Assembly: GCA_934149105.1 (NCBI GenBank)
Contig: CAKPDP010000004.1
Location: 70,424-134,423, forward strand
Direction of reading: 5' to 3'
DNA: 64,000 nucleotides
Origin: an uncultured Bacilli bacterium
GTDB taxonomy: Bacteria > Bacillota_I > Bacilli_A > RF39 > UBA660
Position 1 is the first letter of the stretch. The number at the start of each line of letters is the position of its first letter. The translations under genes and the position numbers were made by a program. Positions 44,424 to 53,596 of this stretch are shown one piece after another. The notes under the pieces are model-generated. The model was given only the letters and a program-made list of their open reading frames with translations. It did no database searches and was not told the DNA's origin.

Positions 44424-45680
44424 GTGAAAAAGAAAATTCCTTTAATAATTTTAGGGTTAATTCTTCTTTTAGTTTTAGTGATTTTTCTCATCTTTCTAGA
44501 GAAAAAAGAAAAATCTAAATTAACTCTTAACCTTGATCCTCAAGGCCAAACGACTAATCTTAGAAATATTGTTACCTATAGTCATTATATAATTACCACT
44601 AAAACTAAAGCTATCTATGATAGTAATAAAAAAGAAATTGGTACCATCGAAAAAGGTACTGAGTTAATACTAGATTCTAATTATACAAGTGATCCCACTT
44701 ACTATAAATTAGAAGAAACTTCTCTATATCTTACTAAAGATTCCATTGCTCCTTTAAAAGAATTATCCTCTACTAAAACTAATACTGAATATAAAACTTA
44801 TAAAAATTATTTACCTTATAACGAAAATATTTTAACTACCGATAACTATGAACTCTTAATAGATAATCAATCTAAAATAACTTTAAAGTCTTCATCTTCT
44901 TATCCCATTATTATTAAAGATGAAGATAAATATGGACTAGAATTTAATAATCAATTATATTATCTTCCTAGTAAATATGTAAGTAAAATTGAAGAGACTT
45001 CTAATACTGATAAGAATCCAGCTTCTTCCATAGCAGTCTTAAATTATCATTACACTATAAATAAAGAAGCCGGCGAAGACAAGCTATGTCGTCAGACAAT
45101 TTGCATGGAAGATACTCAAGTAGAAGAAGAAATTAAATATTTAAAAGATAATAATTACTATGCTACAACTATGCGTGATTTAGAACTTTACGTCAATAAA
45201 AAAATAAGATTACCGGAACATAGTGTTACTATAACTATCGATGATGGTTGGTTTGTTGCTAGAATGATTACTATTTTAGAAAAATATCAAACTATGGGAA
45301 CCTTATTTCTAATCGGTAGTCTTGCTAGTCCTAATGATTATAAATCTAACTATCTAGAAATTCATTCCCATTCTTGGGATATGCATACTCCTAAAGTTTG
45401 TGAAGGATCTCATGGTGGTGCCATTCTCTGCTGGGATAAAGATAAAATACTAACTGATTTAAAAAAGAGTAGGGAAAGTCTTAATAATACCACCTATTTC
45501 TGTTATCCTTTCTATGAACATAATGATAGATCGAAAACTCTTCTTAAAGAAGCTGGCTTTACTATGGCTTTTATAGGAGGTAGTAGAAAAGTACGACCAG
45601 GAGATGATCCTTATAATTTAAGACGTTTCGAATTAGTTACTGGTACCACTCTTGAAGATATTAAAAATTTTGTGAGTTAG
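44424..45680 (+). CDS. Membrane-anchored polysaccharide deacetylase
   Basis: 418 residues with a GTG start 10 bases after AAGGAGG. N-terminal transmembrane helix (about 5-25), an external SH3-like region (about 35-200), then a NodB-type CE4 domain: the acidic motif TIDDG (D273-D274), the metal-binding 'HSHSWDMHTP' (about 313-322) and the late 'YPFYEHNDRSKTLLKEAGF'. It would remove acetyl groups from the wall polymer or peptidoglycan. The Ser/Thr/Cys insert near 'KVCEGSHGGAILCW' is not usual in the family. Confidence 0.88.
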   Translation: MKKKIPLIILGLILLLVLVIFLIFLEKKEKSKLTLNLDPQGQTTNLRNIVTYSHYIITTKTKAIYDSNKKEIGTIEKGTELILDSNYTSDPTYYKLEETSLYLTKDSIAPLKELSSTKTNTEYKTYKNYLPYNENILTTDNYELLIDNQSKITLKSSSSYPIIIKDEDKYGLEFNNQLYYLPSKYVSKIEETSNTDKNPASSIAVLNYHYTINKEAGEDKLCRQTICMEDTQVEEEIKYLKDNNYYATTMRDLELYVNKKIRLPEHSVTITIDDGWFVARMITILEKYQTMGTLFLIGSLASPNDYKSNYLEIHSHSWDMHTPKVCEGSHGGAILCWDKDKILTDLKKSRESLNNTTYFCYPFYEHNDRSKTLLKEAGFTMAFIGGSRKVRPGDDPYNLRRFELVTGTTLEDIKNFVS

Positions 45681-45698
45681 AGAAATCTAACTTTTTTT
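45675..45698 (+). terminator. Terminator after the deacetylase gene
   Basis: AGTTAGA (45675-45681) pairs with TCTAACT (45686-45692) and runs into a T-tract. Confidence 0.85.
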
Positions 45699-45738
45699 AC
45701 ATTTCTTATTAGAATATTTTCGAACTTCCTCTAATTTA

Positions 45739-45768
45739 TTTACATCAAACCCCTTAATATGTTAAAAT
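45739..45768 (+). promoter_or_regulatory. Promoter for tagO
   Basis: TTTACA (45739-45744), 18-nt spacer, TAAAAT (45763-45768) with extended TGT in front. Confidence 0.6.
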
Positions 45769-45790
45769 ATTACCAAGAAGAGGTGTTTAA

Positions 45791-46834
45791 ATGATATCAC
45801 TAGAAAAAGTTATATTAATGGTTCTAATTCCCTTAGTCTTTAATTTATTCTTTACACCTGTTGTAAGAATAATTGCTAAACATATAGGAGCCATGGATAT
45901 CCCTAATGAAAGAAAAATCCATAAGAAACCAATTCCCCGTTTGGGTGGCTTAGGTATGTATTGTAGTTTTCTCTTGGGATATATGTTTTTTGGAAAAGAA
46001 TCTATTCAGATGAATTCTATTCTAATCGGTAGTTCTCTTATAATTATTACTGGTATTATTGATGATATAAAGCCTATCCCAGCTCGTTATAAATTTTTAG
46101 GCCAGCTAGCGGCCGCTACCGTTGTTGCCTGTTATGGTAATATTCTCTTAAGAGATATTAGTGCCTTTGGCCTTTATGTTAATTTTGGCTTTTTATCTTA
46201 TCCTATTACCATTCTCTTTATTGTTTCCGTTATTAATTGTATCAATCTTATTGATGGTTTAGATGGCTTAGCAGGTGGTATTTCCTCTATTTATTTCCTA
46301 ACAATAGGTATTATAGCTCTTATGTTAAATAATTCTAATGGTCTAGATATCATTTTAACCTTTGTTATGTTAGGAGCTACTTTAGGTTTTCTATATCATA
46401 ATTTTAATCCAGCCTCTATTTTTATGGGCGACTCTGGGAGTATGTTTTTAGGCTACATGATCGCTGTTATCGCCTTACTAGGCTTTAAAAATGTTACCTT
46501 AACTTCTTTCATTATTCCTATTCTTCTTTTAGCCGTTCCTATTATGGATACTTTACTAGCTATTATCAGAAGAATAATCAATCATAAACCTATTGCCATG
46601 CCCGATAAAAATCATTTGCATCATCAATTTCTAAAAATGAATTTTTCTCAGAAAACCACCGTTTTAATTATCTATCTTATCGACTTCCTTTTTGCCGCTT
46701 CTTCAATTATCTATGTCTTAGGTGATAGTGTCATGGGAATTGTTATCTACATTATCCTCTTCATTATTGTTACTATTTTAATCTATAAAACTGATATTAT
46801 TTTTGATCATTCTAAACAAAAAAACAATAAGTAA
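45791..46834 (+). CDS. tagO: Undecaprenyl-phosphate GlcNAc-1-phosphate transferase
   Basis: 347 residues and about ten hydrophobic helices. Motifs DIPNERKIHKKPIPRLGG (36-53), DD at 91-92, INLIDGLDGLAGG (151-163), MGDSGSMFLG (212-221) and 'KNHLHHQFLKM' are all present, so the active site looks intact. It puts GlcNAc-1-P on undecaprenyl phosphate, which primes wall teichoic acid and rhamnose polysaccharides. It is probably the initiating enzyme for the glycosyltransferases upstream. Confidence 0.95.
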   Translation: MISLEKVILMVLIPLVFNLFFTPVVRIIAKHIGAMDIPNERKIHKKPIPRLGGLGMYCSFLLGYMFFGKESIQMNSILIGSSLIIITGIIDDIKPIPARYKFLGQLAAATVVACYGNILLRDISAFGLYVNFGFLSYPITILFIVSVINCINLIDGLDGLAGGISSIYFLTIGIIALMLNNSNGLDIILTFVMLGATLGFLYHNFNPASIFMGDSGSMFLGYMIAVIALLGFKNVTLTSFIIPILLLAVPIMDTLLAIIRRIINHKPIAMPDKNHLHHQFLKMNFSQKTTVLIIYLIDFLFAASSIIYVLGDSVMGIVIYIILFIIVTILIYKTDIIFDHSKQKNNK

Positions 46835-46859
46835 CCATCTTTGAAACTTATTGTTTTTT
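46823..46859 (+). terminator. Terminator after tagO
   Basis: AACAATAAGT (46823-46832) pairs with ACTTATTGTT (46846-46855), then TTTT. The stem begins inside the 3' end of the gene. Confidence 0.85.
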
Positions 46860-46909
46860 ATTACTTCTCTCTATATTATTTGAGAGCTTTAGACTCCCTT
46901 CATTAGAAG

Positions 46910-47827
46910 TTATTTCTTTAAATATTCTTTAAATTTCTCTAAACTATCTCCCTTATAAAAAATATCCTCCAAAATATTGATAATTTCCCAGTGAATATTC
47001 TTTTTTCTTAATAATTCTTGAACTTCACCTAAAGTAAAATATCCCTCAACTGTATTATTATTTAAATACTCCTGATAATTATCTTCTCTTCCTCTAACTA
47101 CTCCTAAAGAATAATTTCTACTCTTACAAGAAGTCGTTGTAAGAAGTAAATCTCCAATTCCTGCCAAACTAAATATTGTCTCTTTCTTACCACCAATTAC
47201 TAAAAGAATGTTAGATAATTCTCCTATAATTCTTGTTAAATATTTATATCTAGTTGTTTCTGGATAACCCATTCCTTCAATAATTCCCGTACTAATAGCA
47301 ATTACATTCTTTATCGCTCCACAAAATTCTATTCCTAAAATATCTTCCTTGATTTCTAGTTTAAAATACTCTGTTTCTAGTAAATCTTTAACCTTAAGGC
47401 CTAATTCTTTTCTACGACATCCTACCGTCACAGCGGCCGGTATTTCTTTTTCTAAATCTGTTGCAAAAGTAGGCCCTGATATAACAACTATATTATCTGT
47501 TTCTAATTCTAAACTAACAATCTCTTCGATAAATCTTCCTCCATTAACTATTCCTTTAGAAGCAATAACTACTATCTGGAAGTTATAATATTGCTTAAAT
47601 TCTTGCATTACTTCCTCGATAAAACTACTAGGAATAGCAATAATTATCAAATCATTTTTAGAAATCTCTTCCAAAGAAGTTGTAAATTCTCTAGTCTTAT
47701 ATTTTTCTCTTAATGCTAAAACCTCATTTTCGAATTTGCTCCACATTGTAATTCGATAGTTCTTTTGTTCCCATATCTTTGCTAAAGCTAAACCATAAGC
47801 TCCACAACCAATAAATCCAATTTTCAT
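46910..47827 (-). CDS. gpsA: NAD(P)-dependent glycerol-3-phosphate dehydrogenase
   Basis: 305 residues. 'MKIGFIGCGAYGLALA' binds the dinucleotide; 'IASKGI', 'SGPTFATDL', 'CGAIKNVIAISTGIIEGMGY' (with the catalytic Lys) and 'AGIGDLLLTTTSCKSRNYSLG' are conserved. The protein is slightly short at the C-terminus for the family (usually about 330). It makes sn-glycerol-3-phosphate for phospholipids and teichoic acids. Start overlaps the DUF192 gene by 4 bp. Confidence 0.94.
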   Translation of the reverse strand: MKIGFIGCGAYGLALAKIWEQKNYRITMWSKFENEVLALREKYKTREFTTSLEEISKNDLIIIAIPSSFIEEVMQEFKQYYNFQIVVIASKGIVNGGRFIEEIVSLELETDNIVVISGPTFATDLEKEIPAAVTVGCRRKELGLKVKDLLETEYFKLEIKEDILGIEFCGAIKNVIAISTGIIEGMGYPETTRYKYLTRIIGELSNILLVIGGKKETIFSLAGIGDLLLTTTSCKSRNYSLGVVRGREDNYQEYLNNNTVEGYFTLGEVQELLRKKNIHWEIINILEDIFYKGDSLEKFKEYLKK

Positions 47828-48141
47828 TTAATCACCTCTACATAATCACCTATTTTAATATCAAAATAATTACTAGGAGTTTCTATAACACTATAAACTC
47901 CCATTTTTGGAAGAATTATTCTTCTTTTACCTAATTCTGCATAATATTTTATAACTTTATAATCCTTATCACACATAATAACATCTATCTTTTCCTTCAT
48001 AAAAAAAGTATGGATACTATTACAGTGCCTAAATAATAAAGCTCTATCTATATTTTTACAAAACATAAATCCCTTAAGTCTTTTCATAAAACTAAGACAA
48101 TCTTCTAATTCTATTATTTTATCTTTATATTTAAGTTGCAT
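47824..48141 (-). CDS. DUF192 family protein
   Basis: 105 residues. 'SFMKRLKGFMFCKNIDRALLF', 'SIHTFFMKEKIDVIMCDKDYKVI' and 'VYSVIETPSNYFDIKIGDYVEV' follow the DUF192 (PF02643) pattern, although shorter than most. Function unknown. It is the first gene of a two-gene operon with gpsA, behind a good divergent promoter. Confidence 0.85.
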   Translation of the reverse strand: MQLKYKDKIIELEDCLSFMKRLKGFMFCKNIDRALLFRHCNSIHTFFMKEKIDVIMCDKDYKVIKYYAELGKRRIILPKMGVYSVIETPSNYFDIKIGDYVEVIK

Positions 48142-48157
48142 TCTACCACCTTTTTAA

Positions 48158-48186
48158 ATTATACTAAAGATCTGTATCCTGGTCAA
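48158..48186 (-). promoter_or_regulatory. Promoter for DUF192-gpsA
   Basis: On the minus strand TTGACC (48186-48181), 17-nt spacer, TATAAT (48163-48158). It is divergent from the ligA promoter. Confidence 0.75.
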
Positions 48187-48202
48187 ATCTAAGTTAATTT
48201 TC

Positions 48203-48231
48203 TAGACATCCTTTCTATTCCTTGTTATAAT
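48203..48231 (+). promoter_or_regulatory. Promoter for ligA
   Basis: TAGACA (48203-48208), 17-nt spacer, TATAAT (48226-48231) with extended TGT in front. 36 bp before the ligA start. Confidence 0.7.
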
Positions 48232-48266
48232 TAACATAAATAAATAACTAAATAAAGGGTGATAAT

Positions 48267-50264
48267 ATGAACTACCAACAAGCTAGCAAAAGAATAGAAG
48301 AATTAACTAAAATTCTTGATCAAGCAAATTATGATTATTATATTAAAGATAATCCCACTATAACCGATCAAGAATTTGATAAATATTTAAAAGAATTAGA
48401 AACTTTAGAATTAGAATATCCTGATTTAAAGAAAGATACTAGTCCTACTAATAGAGTAGGGGGAGATGTTATTTCTTCCTTTGCCAAAGTTGAACATACC
48501 ATTCCTATGCTTTCTATTAGTGATGTTTTTAATGAAGAAGAAATAATTTCTTTTGATAGTAAAATTCAAAAAGAAGGCTATCATCCTTTCTATGTTTGTG
48601 AATTAAAAATAGATGGTCTCTCTGTTTCTTTAAAATATGTTCATGGTAAGTTGGAACGAGCATCTACCAGAGGTAATGGAACTACCGGAGATGATATAAC
48701 TAATAATGCTAAAACTATTAAGACTATTCCTTTGGATCTCCATCAAGATATAGATATTGAAGTGCGTGGCGAAATCTACATGAGTAAAAAAGTTTTAGCC
48801 AAATTAAATAACGAGCGTGCCGAAAAAGGATTGCCTCTTCTTCAAAATTGCCGTAATGCTGCTTCGGGTTCTATTAAACAATTAGATAGTAAAATATGTG
48901 CTGAACGTGAACTAGAATGTTTTATCTATCATCTTCCTAATCCTTTAGACTATGGTCTAAAAACTCACAGTGAAGCCCTAGAATTCATGCATAATCTTGG
49001 TTTTCGTACTAACCCTAATAATAGAGTTGTCTCAAGTATTCAAGAAATTTTATCTTTTATCACTGAAAAAAATCAAGAAAGAAAATCCCTACCTTACGAT
49101 ATTGATGGTGTCGTAATCAAGGTTGACGATCTCCTAACACAGCAAAAACTAGGCTATACTTCCAAGTATCCTCGCTGGTGTATTGCCTACAAATTCCCTC
49201 CAGAAGTCGCTTTAACGAGATTGATTGATATTATCTTTACTGTCGGTAGAACTGGTCAAATAACTCCTAATGCCGTTCTAGAGCCTGTTCTTGTCGCCGG
49301 CTCCACTATCAAAAGAGCAACTCTTCATAATGAAGATTATGTTGTAAGTAAAGATATAAGAATAGGGGATATCGTTGCCATTCACAAAGCTGGAGATATT
49401 ATTCCTTCTGTCGATTATCCTGTTAAAGAACGTCGAACTGGTTCCGAAAAACTATTTGTTATGTTAGATAAATGTCCTATTTGTGGTACTAAAATAGAAA
49501 GAAAAGAGCAAGAAGCCGATTACTTTTGTCCTAATCCTCAGTGCCCTGCTCGTAATGTTGAAAATCTTATCCACTTTGCTAGTCGCGAAGCCATGAATAT
49601 TGAAGGTCTAGGAGAAAGTGTTGTCGAAGATTTCTATAATTATGGCTTTTTAAAAACCATCCTAGATATTTATAATTTTGATAGTTATAAAGATAAATTA
49701 ATTCAATACGAAGGTTATGGTTCCAAAAGCCTTACCAATCTAAGCAAAGCTATCGAAAATAGTAAAACCAATTCCTTAGAAAGATTAATCTTTGGACTTG
49801 GCATAAAACAAGTTGGAAGCAAAACTGCTAAAATTTTAGCCAAAAAATTTAAAACAATGACTAATCTTCAAAATGCTGCTTATGAAGAATTAGTAGAAAT
49901 ACCTGATATTGGTCCTATTATTGCTCAAAATATAACTACTTATTTTCAAAATCCTGATAATATTCATATTTTAGAAGAATTAAAAAAACTAAATGTTAAT
50001 ATGACTTATCAAAATTCTAACGAAGTTGCCAAAGATGATTTTGATGGTAAAACCTTTGTTTTAACAGGAACTCTAAATTCTATAACCCGTGATAAAGCCA
50101 CTGAATTAATTGAAAATTGTGGTGGTAAAGTAAGTGGTTCCGTCAGTAAAAAGACCAGTGCCGTTATCGTTGGTGATAACCCTGGTAGTAAATATGATAA
50201 AGCCGTCTCCTTACAAATACCGATTTGGACTGAAGATGAATTTTTAACTAGAATTGAAAATTAA
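48267..50264 (+). CDS. ligA: NAD-dependent DNA ligase
   Basis: 665 residues. Domain Ia 'YDYYIKDNPTITDQEFD'; adenylation motif ELKIDGLS with Lys114; 'RGNGTTGDDITNNAKTI'; OB fold; a Zn finger with CPIC and CPNPQC; helix-hairpin-helix repeats; and a C-terminal BRCT domain (about 590-665, 'FVLTGTLNSITRDKATELIE'). Complete and of normal length. GGGTGAT precedes the ATG. The pcrA gene that often sits upstream is absent here. It overlaps the convergent GDPD gene by 21 bp. Confidence 0.97.
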   Translation: MNYQQASKRIEELTKILDQANYDYYIKDNPTITDQEFDKYLKELETLELEYPDLKKDTSPTNRVGGDVISSFAKVEHTIPMLSISDVFNEEEIISFDSKIQKEGYHPFYVCELKIDGLSVSLKYVHGKLERASTRGNGTTGDDITNNAKTIKTIPLDLHQDIDIEVRGEIYMSKKVLAKLNNERAEKGLPLLQNCRNAASGSIKQLDSKICAERELECFIYHLPNPLDYGLKTHSEALEFMHNLGFRTNPNNRVVSSIQEILSFITEKNQERKSLPYDIDGVVIKVDDLLTQQKLGYTSKYPRWCIAYKFPPEVALTRLIDIIFTVGRTGQITPNAVLEPVLVAGSTIKRATLHNEDYVVSKDIRIGDIVAIHKAGDIIPSVDYPVKERRTGSEKLFVMLDKCPICGTKIERKEQEADYFCPNPQCPARNVENLIHFASREAMNIEGLGESVVEDFYNYGFLKTILDIYNFDSYKDKLIQYEGYGSKSLTNLSKAIENSKTNSLERLIFGLGIKQVGSKTAKILAKKFKTMTNLQNAAYEELVEIPDIGPIIAQNITTYFQNPDNIHILEELKKLNVNMTYQNSNEVAKDDFDGKTFVLTGTLNSITRDKATELIENCGGKVSGSVSKKTSAVIVGDNPGSKYDKAVSLQIPIWTEDEFLTRIEN

Positions 50265-50876
50265 AGATACATTATCACAAATATAATAAATATCCCCGTA
50301 ATTTAATTCTTGCTTACTTTTAATGGTATAAAGAAATAGCTTCTTTATACCATTATATTTTTTATAAAACAATTTATTTGCCACAATAATATTACCCTTT
50401 GTTTTCATCTTTTTAATTGAAATATATCCCACTTTATAATTATTCTTTAAATAATTTAAAACTCTTTCATTAAAAGATATAAAATAAATATTATTTCTAT
50501 CTTTAGGTAAATATTCTTTAATAATCTTGGCCATTATTTTAGCATTTCTATAACACTTAATCTCTATAAGTAACATCTTCTTAGTCTTAATATCTAAAAT
50601 CTTGTCTAAAGTTGCTATTGTCTGAATATTCTTTTTGCTTCCATAATTATATTTTCTAAGTTCTTCTAAAGTCATTTTTTCAACCATTCCTTGACCATTA
50701 CTAGTTCTATTTATAAAATAATCATGGATAATAACTAACTTTTTATCTTTAGTTAAATGAATATCAAATTCTATTCCTTCTAGATCTTTAGAATTAATTC
50801 CCCGGCATAAAGCTCTATACGTATTTTCTTTTATATCCTTATCAAAATATCCTCTATGAGCAATAATTTTCATCAT
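50244..50876 (-). CDS. Glycerophosphodiester phosphodiesterase
   Basis: 210 residues. 'IIAHRGYFDKDIKENTYRAL' and 'GIEFDIHLTKDKKLVIIHD' carry the catalytic His and acidic metal ligands of the GDPD family; 'MLLIEIKCY' is also typical. It frees glycerol-3-phosphate from glycerophosphodiesters. The start may be the Met at 50876 or the next at 50873. It converges on ligA, and the last seven codons of each overlap. Confidence 0.9.
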   Translation of the reverse strand: MMKIIAHRGYFDKDIKENTYRALCRGINSKDLEGIEFDIHLTKDKKLVIIHDYFINRTSNGQGMVEKMTLEELRKYNYGSKKNIQTIATLDKILDIKTKKMLLIEIKCYRNAKIMAKIIKEYLPKDRNNIYFISFNERVLNYLKNNYKVGYISIKKMKTKGNIIVANKLFYKKYNGIKKLFLYTIKSKQELNYGDIYYICDNVSLIFNSS

Positions 50877-50906
50877 ATTATATAGTATTCCTACTTCTTC
50901 CTTAAA

Positions 50907-50935
50907 TTTACATTTATCTAATTATTTGTTATAAT
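50907..50935 (+). promoter_or_regulatory. Promoter for mutL
   Basis: TTTACA (50907-50912), 17-nt spacer, TATAAT (50930-50935) with extended TGT in front; 18 bp before the mutL start. Confidence 0.78.
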
Positions 50936-50953
50936 AATGAAGCAGGTGATGAT

Positions 50954-52750
50954 ATGTCTAAAATCAAAGTTATGAGTGAGAATTTAGCCAACAAAATAGC
51001 CGCTGGCGAAGTAGTAGAAAAATGCGTCTCCATAGTTAAAGAATTAGTTGAGAATAGTATTGATGCTAAAAGTACGGAAATAAAGATTTATTTAAAAGAA
51101 GCTGGACTTCGAGAAATTAAAATTATAGATAATGGTCTAGGTATGGATAAAACAGATGCTGAATTGGCCTTTCAAAGGCATGCCACCAGTAAATTATATG
51201 ATGATGACGATTTATTCTTTATTAAATCCTTAGGTTTCCGTGGTGAAGCCCTTCCTTCTATCGCAGCCGTTAGTGATGTTGTTTTAAAAACTTGTCAGAA
51301 TGATGTTGGCACCATGATCCATATTAAAGGTGGTACAATCTTAGAAAATACTAGTAGTGAATTACGTCAAGGAACCATGCTAATTATTACCAACTTATTC
51401 TATAATACTCCCGCTCGTCTTAAACATCTGTCTAGCCCTTACAGTGAATTAGCTAGTGTCGTTGATTATATAAATAAAATGGCCCTTTCTTATCCTAATG
51501 TAAAATTTTTATTATCTAATGATGATAAAGAACTATTAAATACTGATGGTTCTGGTAATTTATTAAAAGTAATTAAATCTATTTATGGGCTTGAAGTTAC
51601 TAAAAGAATGCTTCCTGTTACTGGCGAAAACTACGAATATAAAATAACTGGTTATATCTCTATGCCCGAAGTTAGTAGGGCTAGTAGAAATTATATGACT
51701 ACTATTGTTAATGGTCGTGTTATTAAAAATGTCCTTCTAAATAAGACTATTAATGAAGCATATTCTAAATATAAAGAAGATACTAGATATCCTATTGTTG
51801 TTTTAATAATTGAAACCGATCCTAGTTTGATCGATGTTAATATTCACCCTTCTAAATTAGATATTAAATTCAGTAATTTTGATGATTTAAGAGATCTAAT
51901 CTTTCATATGATCGATGATGTCATCTCTAAAAAATTACTAATTCCTAAAATTGAAACTAAGCAAGAAGAAGTAACTGTTCCTAATTATGAAAATCTTACT
52001 CTTAATCTAGAAAGAGAAGTAGTAAAAGATAAAGATATAGCCTATCATCAAGAATACCAAGCTAAATTGTCTAATATTATTAATATGAATGATGAAGAAA
52101 ATCCTGATTTGTCTTCTTTAATAGAGGAAGATCAAACTAATCATACTGAAGATTTACTAGAAGAAAAACTTCCTGAATTATATCCTGTTGGCTTAGCCCT
52201 TGGTACTTATATGGTCTGTCAAAATGATACGGGAGTTTATTTAATCGATCAGCATGCTGCTCAAGAAAGAATAAATTACGAAAAATATTCTTATCTCTTA
52301 TCTCATCCTAATCATAATACTATTGGTAGTATCGTTCCGTTTGTTATCGAATTACCTACCAAAGATTATCTGATTCTTAAAAATAATCAAGATATTTTAA
52401 CCAAATTGGATATTGAAACCGAAGAATTCGGTCAATCATCTTTTCGAATTATCAGTCATCCTACTTGGTTTCCTAAAGGTAAAGAAGAACTAATTATTAA
52501 AAATATTTTTGAAACTATCCTTAAAGAAGAAAAGAATTTTAATTTAGCAAAATTTATCGATCATGTTGCGGCCACTATGGCCTGCAAGGCTAGTATCAAG
52601 GGAAATACTAGAATTACTAGTGAAGATATGGAAAGTATAATTGGCCAGCTCCGTCAATGTAAAAATCCCTTTAATTGTCCTCACGGAAGGCCAACAATCA
52701 TTCACTTTACTATCTATGAATTAGAAAAAATGTTCCATCGTAGCATTTAA
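50954..52750 (+). CDS. mutL: DNA mismatch repair protein MutL
   Basis: 598 residues. GHKL ATPase: 'KELVENSIDA' (29-38, E30 and N34), DNGLGMD (59-65) and GFRGEALPSI (94-103). The C-terminal dimerisation domain has the endonuclease motif DQHAAQERINYE starting at D432, and 'GHPT'-like and 'CPHGRP' metal-site motifs at the end, so this is the nicking type of MutL found in bacteria without MutH. GEVVEKC in place of the usual GEVVERP is a slight variation. No mutS is in the window. AGCAGGTGATGAT precedes the ATG. Confidence 0.97.
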   Translation: MSKIKVMSENLANKIAAGEVVEKCVSIVKELVENSIDAKSTEIKIYLKEAGLREIKIIDNGLGMDKTDAELAFQRHATSKLYDDDDLFFIKSLGFRGEALPSIAAVSDVVLKTCQNDVGTMIHIKGGTILENTSSELRQGTMLIITNLFYNTPARLKHLSSPYSELASVVDYINKMALSYPNVKFLLSNDDKELLNTDGSGNLLKVIKSIYGLEVTKRMLPVTGENYEYKITGYISMPEVSRASRNYMTTIVNGRVIKNVLLNKTINEAYSKYKEDTRYPIVVLIIETDPSLIDVNIHPSKLDIKFSNFDDLRDLIFHMIDDVISKKLLIPKIETKQEEVTVPNYENLTLNLEREVVKDKDIAYHQEYQAKLSNIINMNDEENPDLSSLIEEDQTNHTEDLLEEKLPELYPVGLALGTYMVCQNDTGVYLIDQHAAQERINYEKYSYLLSHPNHNTIGSIVPFVIELPTKDYLILKNNQDILTKLDIETEEFGQSSFRIISHPTWFPKGKEELIIKNIFETILKEEKNFNLAKFIDHVAATMACKASIKGNTRITSEDMESIIGQLRQCKNPFNCPHGRPTIIHFTIYELEKMFHRSI

Positions 52751-52777
52751 TTTAACATTTAAAGGGAGATTTTAATT

Positions 52778-53341
52778 ATGAATTCTTACTTACAAAGTAA
52801 CACTCGAGGTCAAAACTATTTAAAAACAAATTTAACTAATTTATATAATTATCTTCAATCTTTAACAATCCCCACTAATTCTCCATATCTTTTCTTTTTA
52901 GAATGTAAACCTCAAGAGTTAAATCTTGGCTTAAAATTAATAGAAAGTGGGGAAGTTTTAACTAACTATAATCTAAAATTTCTAAGATGTAATATTCCTG
53001 TTTATAACTATCTAGCCTTATCGCTTATTTTCCAAGATATATTCTATGGTCGTAAAATTTATTATGATAGTCATACTCACGAATTATATAATAGCACTCA
53101 CTGTTCTCACACTAGTGTAGCTTTTCAAAATCCCGATTTAGAAAATTTAGCCTTAAATTTTGTAACCCTTTGTAATACTCGCTTTGACGATCATAGTTCT
53201 TTCTCTGAACAACAAATTGATATTAAACTTCAAGAATTATTAGATCAAAGCGCTGACAATAACTTTGACCCCTTTAGAGAAAAATCTCGTCGTACCAAGA
53301 GTTATTTAACTAAAATAAAAAGACTAAAGTTCCAAAAATAA
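52778..53341 (+). CDS. Hypothetical protein, paralogue A between mutL and miaA
   Basis: 187 residues, no signal or membrane segment. The pattern 'YNYLALSLIFQDIFYGRKIYYDSHTHELYNSTH' recurs in the protein at 53597 as 'YEYLSLTLVEHIF...MHYDKSTHKLTNPHH', with similar spacing, so the two are distant paralogues. 'THELY' and 'HTSVAF' supply His residues but no catalytic motif is apparent. AAAGGGAG precedes the ATG. I do not recognise the family. Confidence 0.7.
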   Translation: MNSYLQSNTRGQNYLKTNLTNLYNYLQSLTIPTNSPYLFFLECKPQELNLGLKLIESGEVLTNYNLKFLRCNIPVYNYLALSLIFQDIFYGRKIYYDSHTHELYNSTHCSHTSVAFQNPDLENLALNFVTLCNTRFDDHSSFSEQQIDIKLQELLDQSADNNFDPFREKSRRTKSYLTKIKRLKFQK

Positions 53342-53401
53342 TTAAGTAGTAAAATAGCAGCAAATATTAGAAAAAAACAATAGAAAGTTGATAATTATTA
53401 A

Positions 53402-53593
53402 ATAAAAAATAGTAACTTTTCTTTTACTAATTTAATTAATTATCTATTGAGGATCAAACTAATATTTAATTTAGAAACTACAATTATAAATTTATATAAC
53501 ACTTTACAAGAAGAAACTAATTCCTCAAATCATCTTTCTAAATTTAAAACTAAAACTTTACCTCAAGTAAACTCTTACAGAAAGGAAGTATAA
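53402..53593 (+). pseudogene. Possible remnant of a third paralogue between mutL and miaA
   Basis: An open frame of 63 codons without an ATG start, bounded by TAA 53399 and ending at TAA 53591-53593. The sequence 'FTNLINYLL' and 'TIINLYNTLQEETNSSN' recalls 'LTNLYNYLQSLTIPTNS' near the N-terminus of the gene at 52778. It may be a decayed copy; the similarity is short, and chance or an unrelated leader cannot be ruled out. Confidence 0.3.
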
Positions 53594-53596
53594 ATA

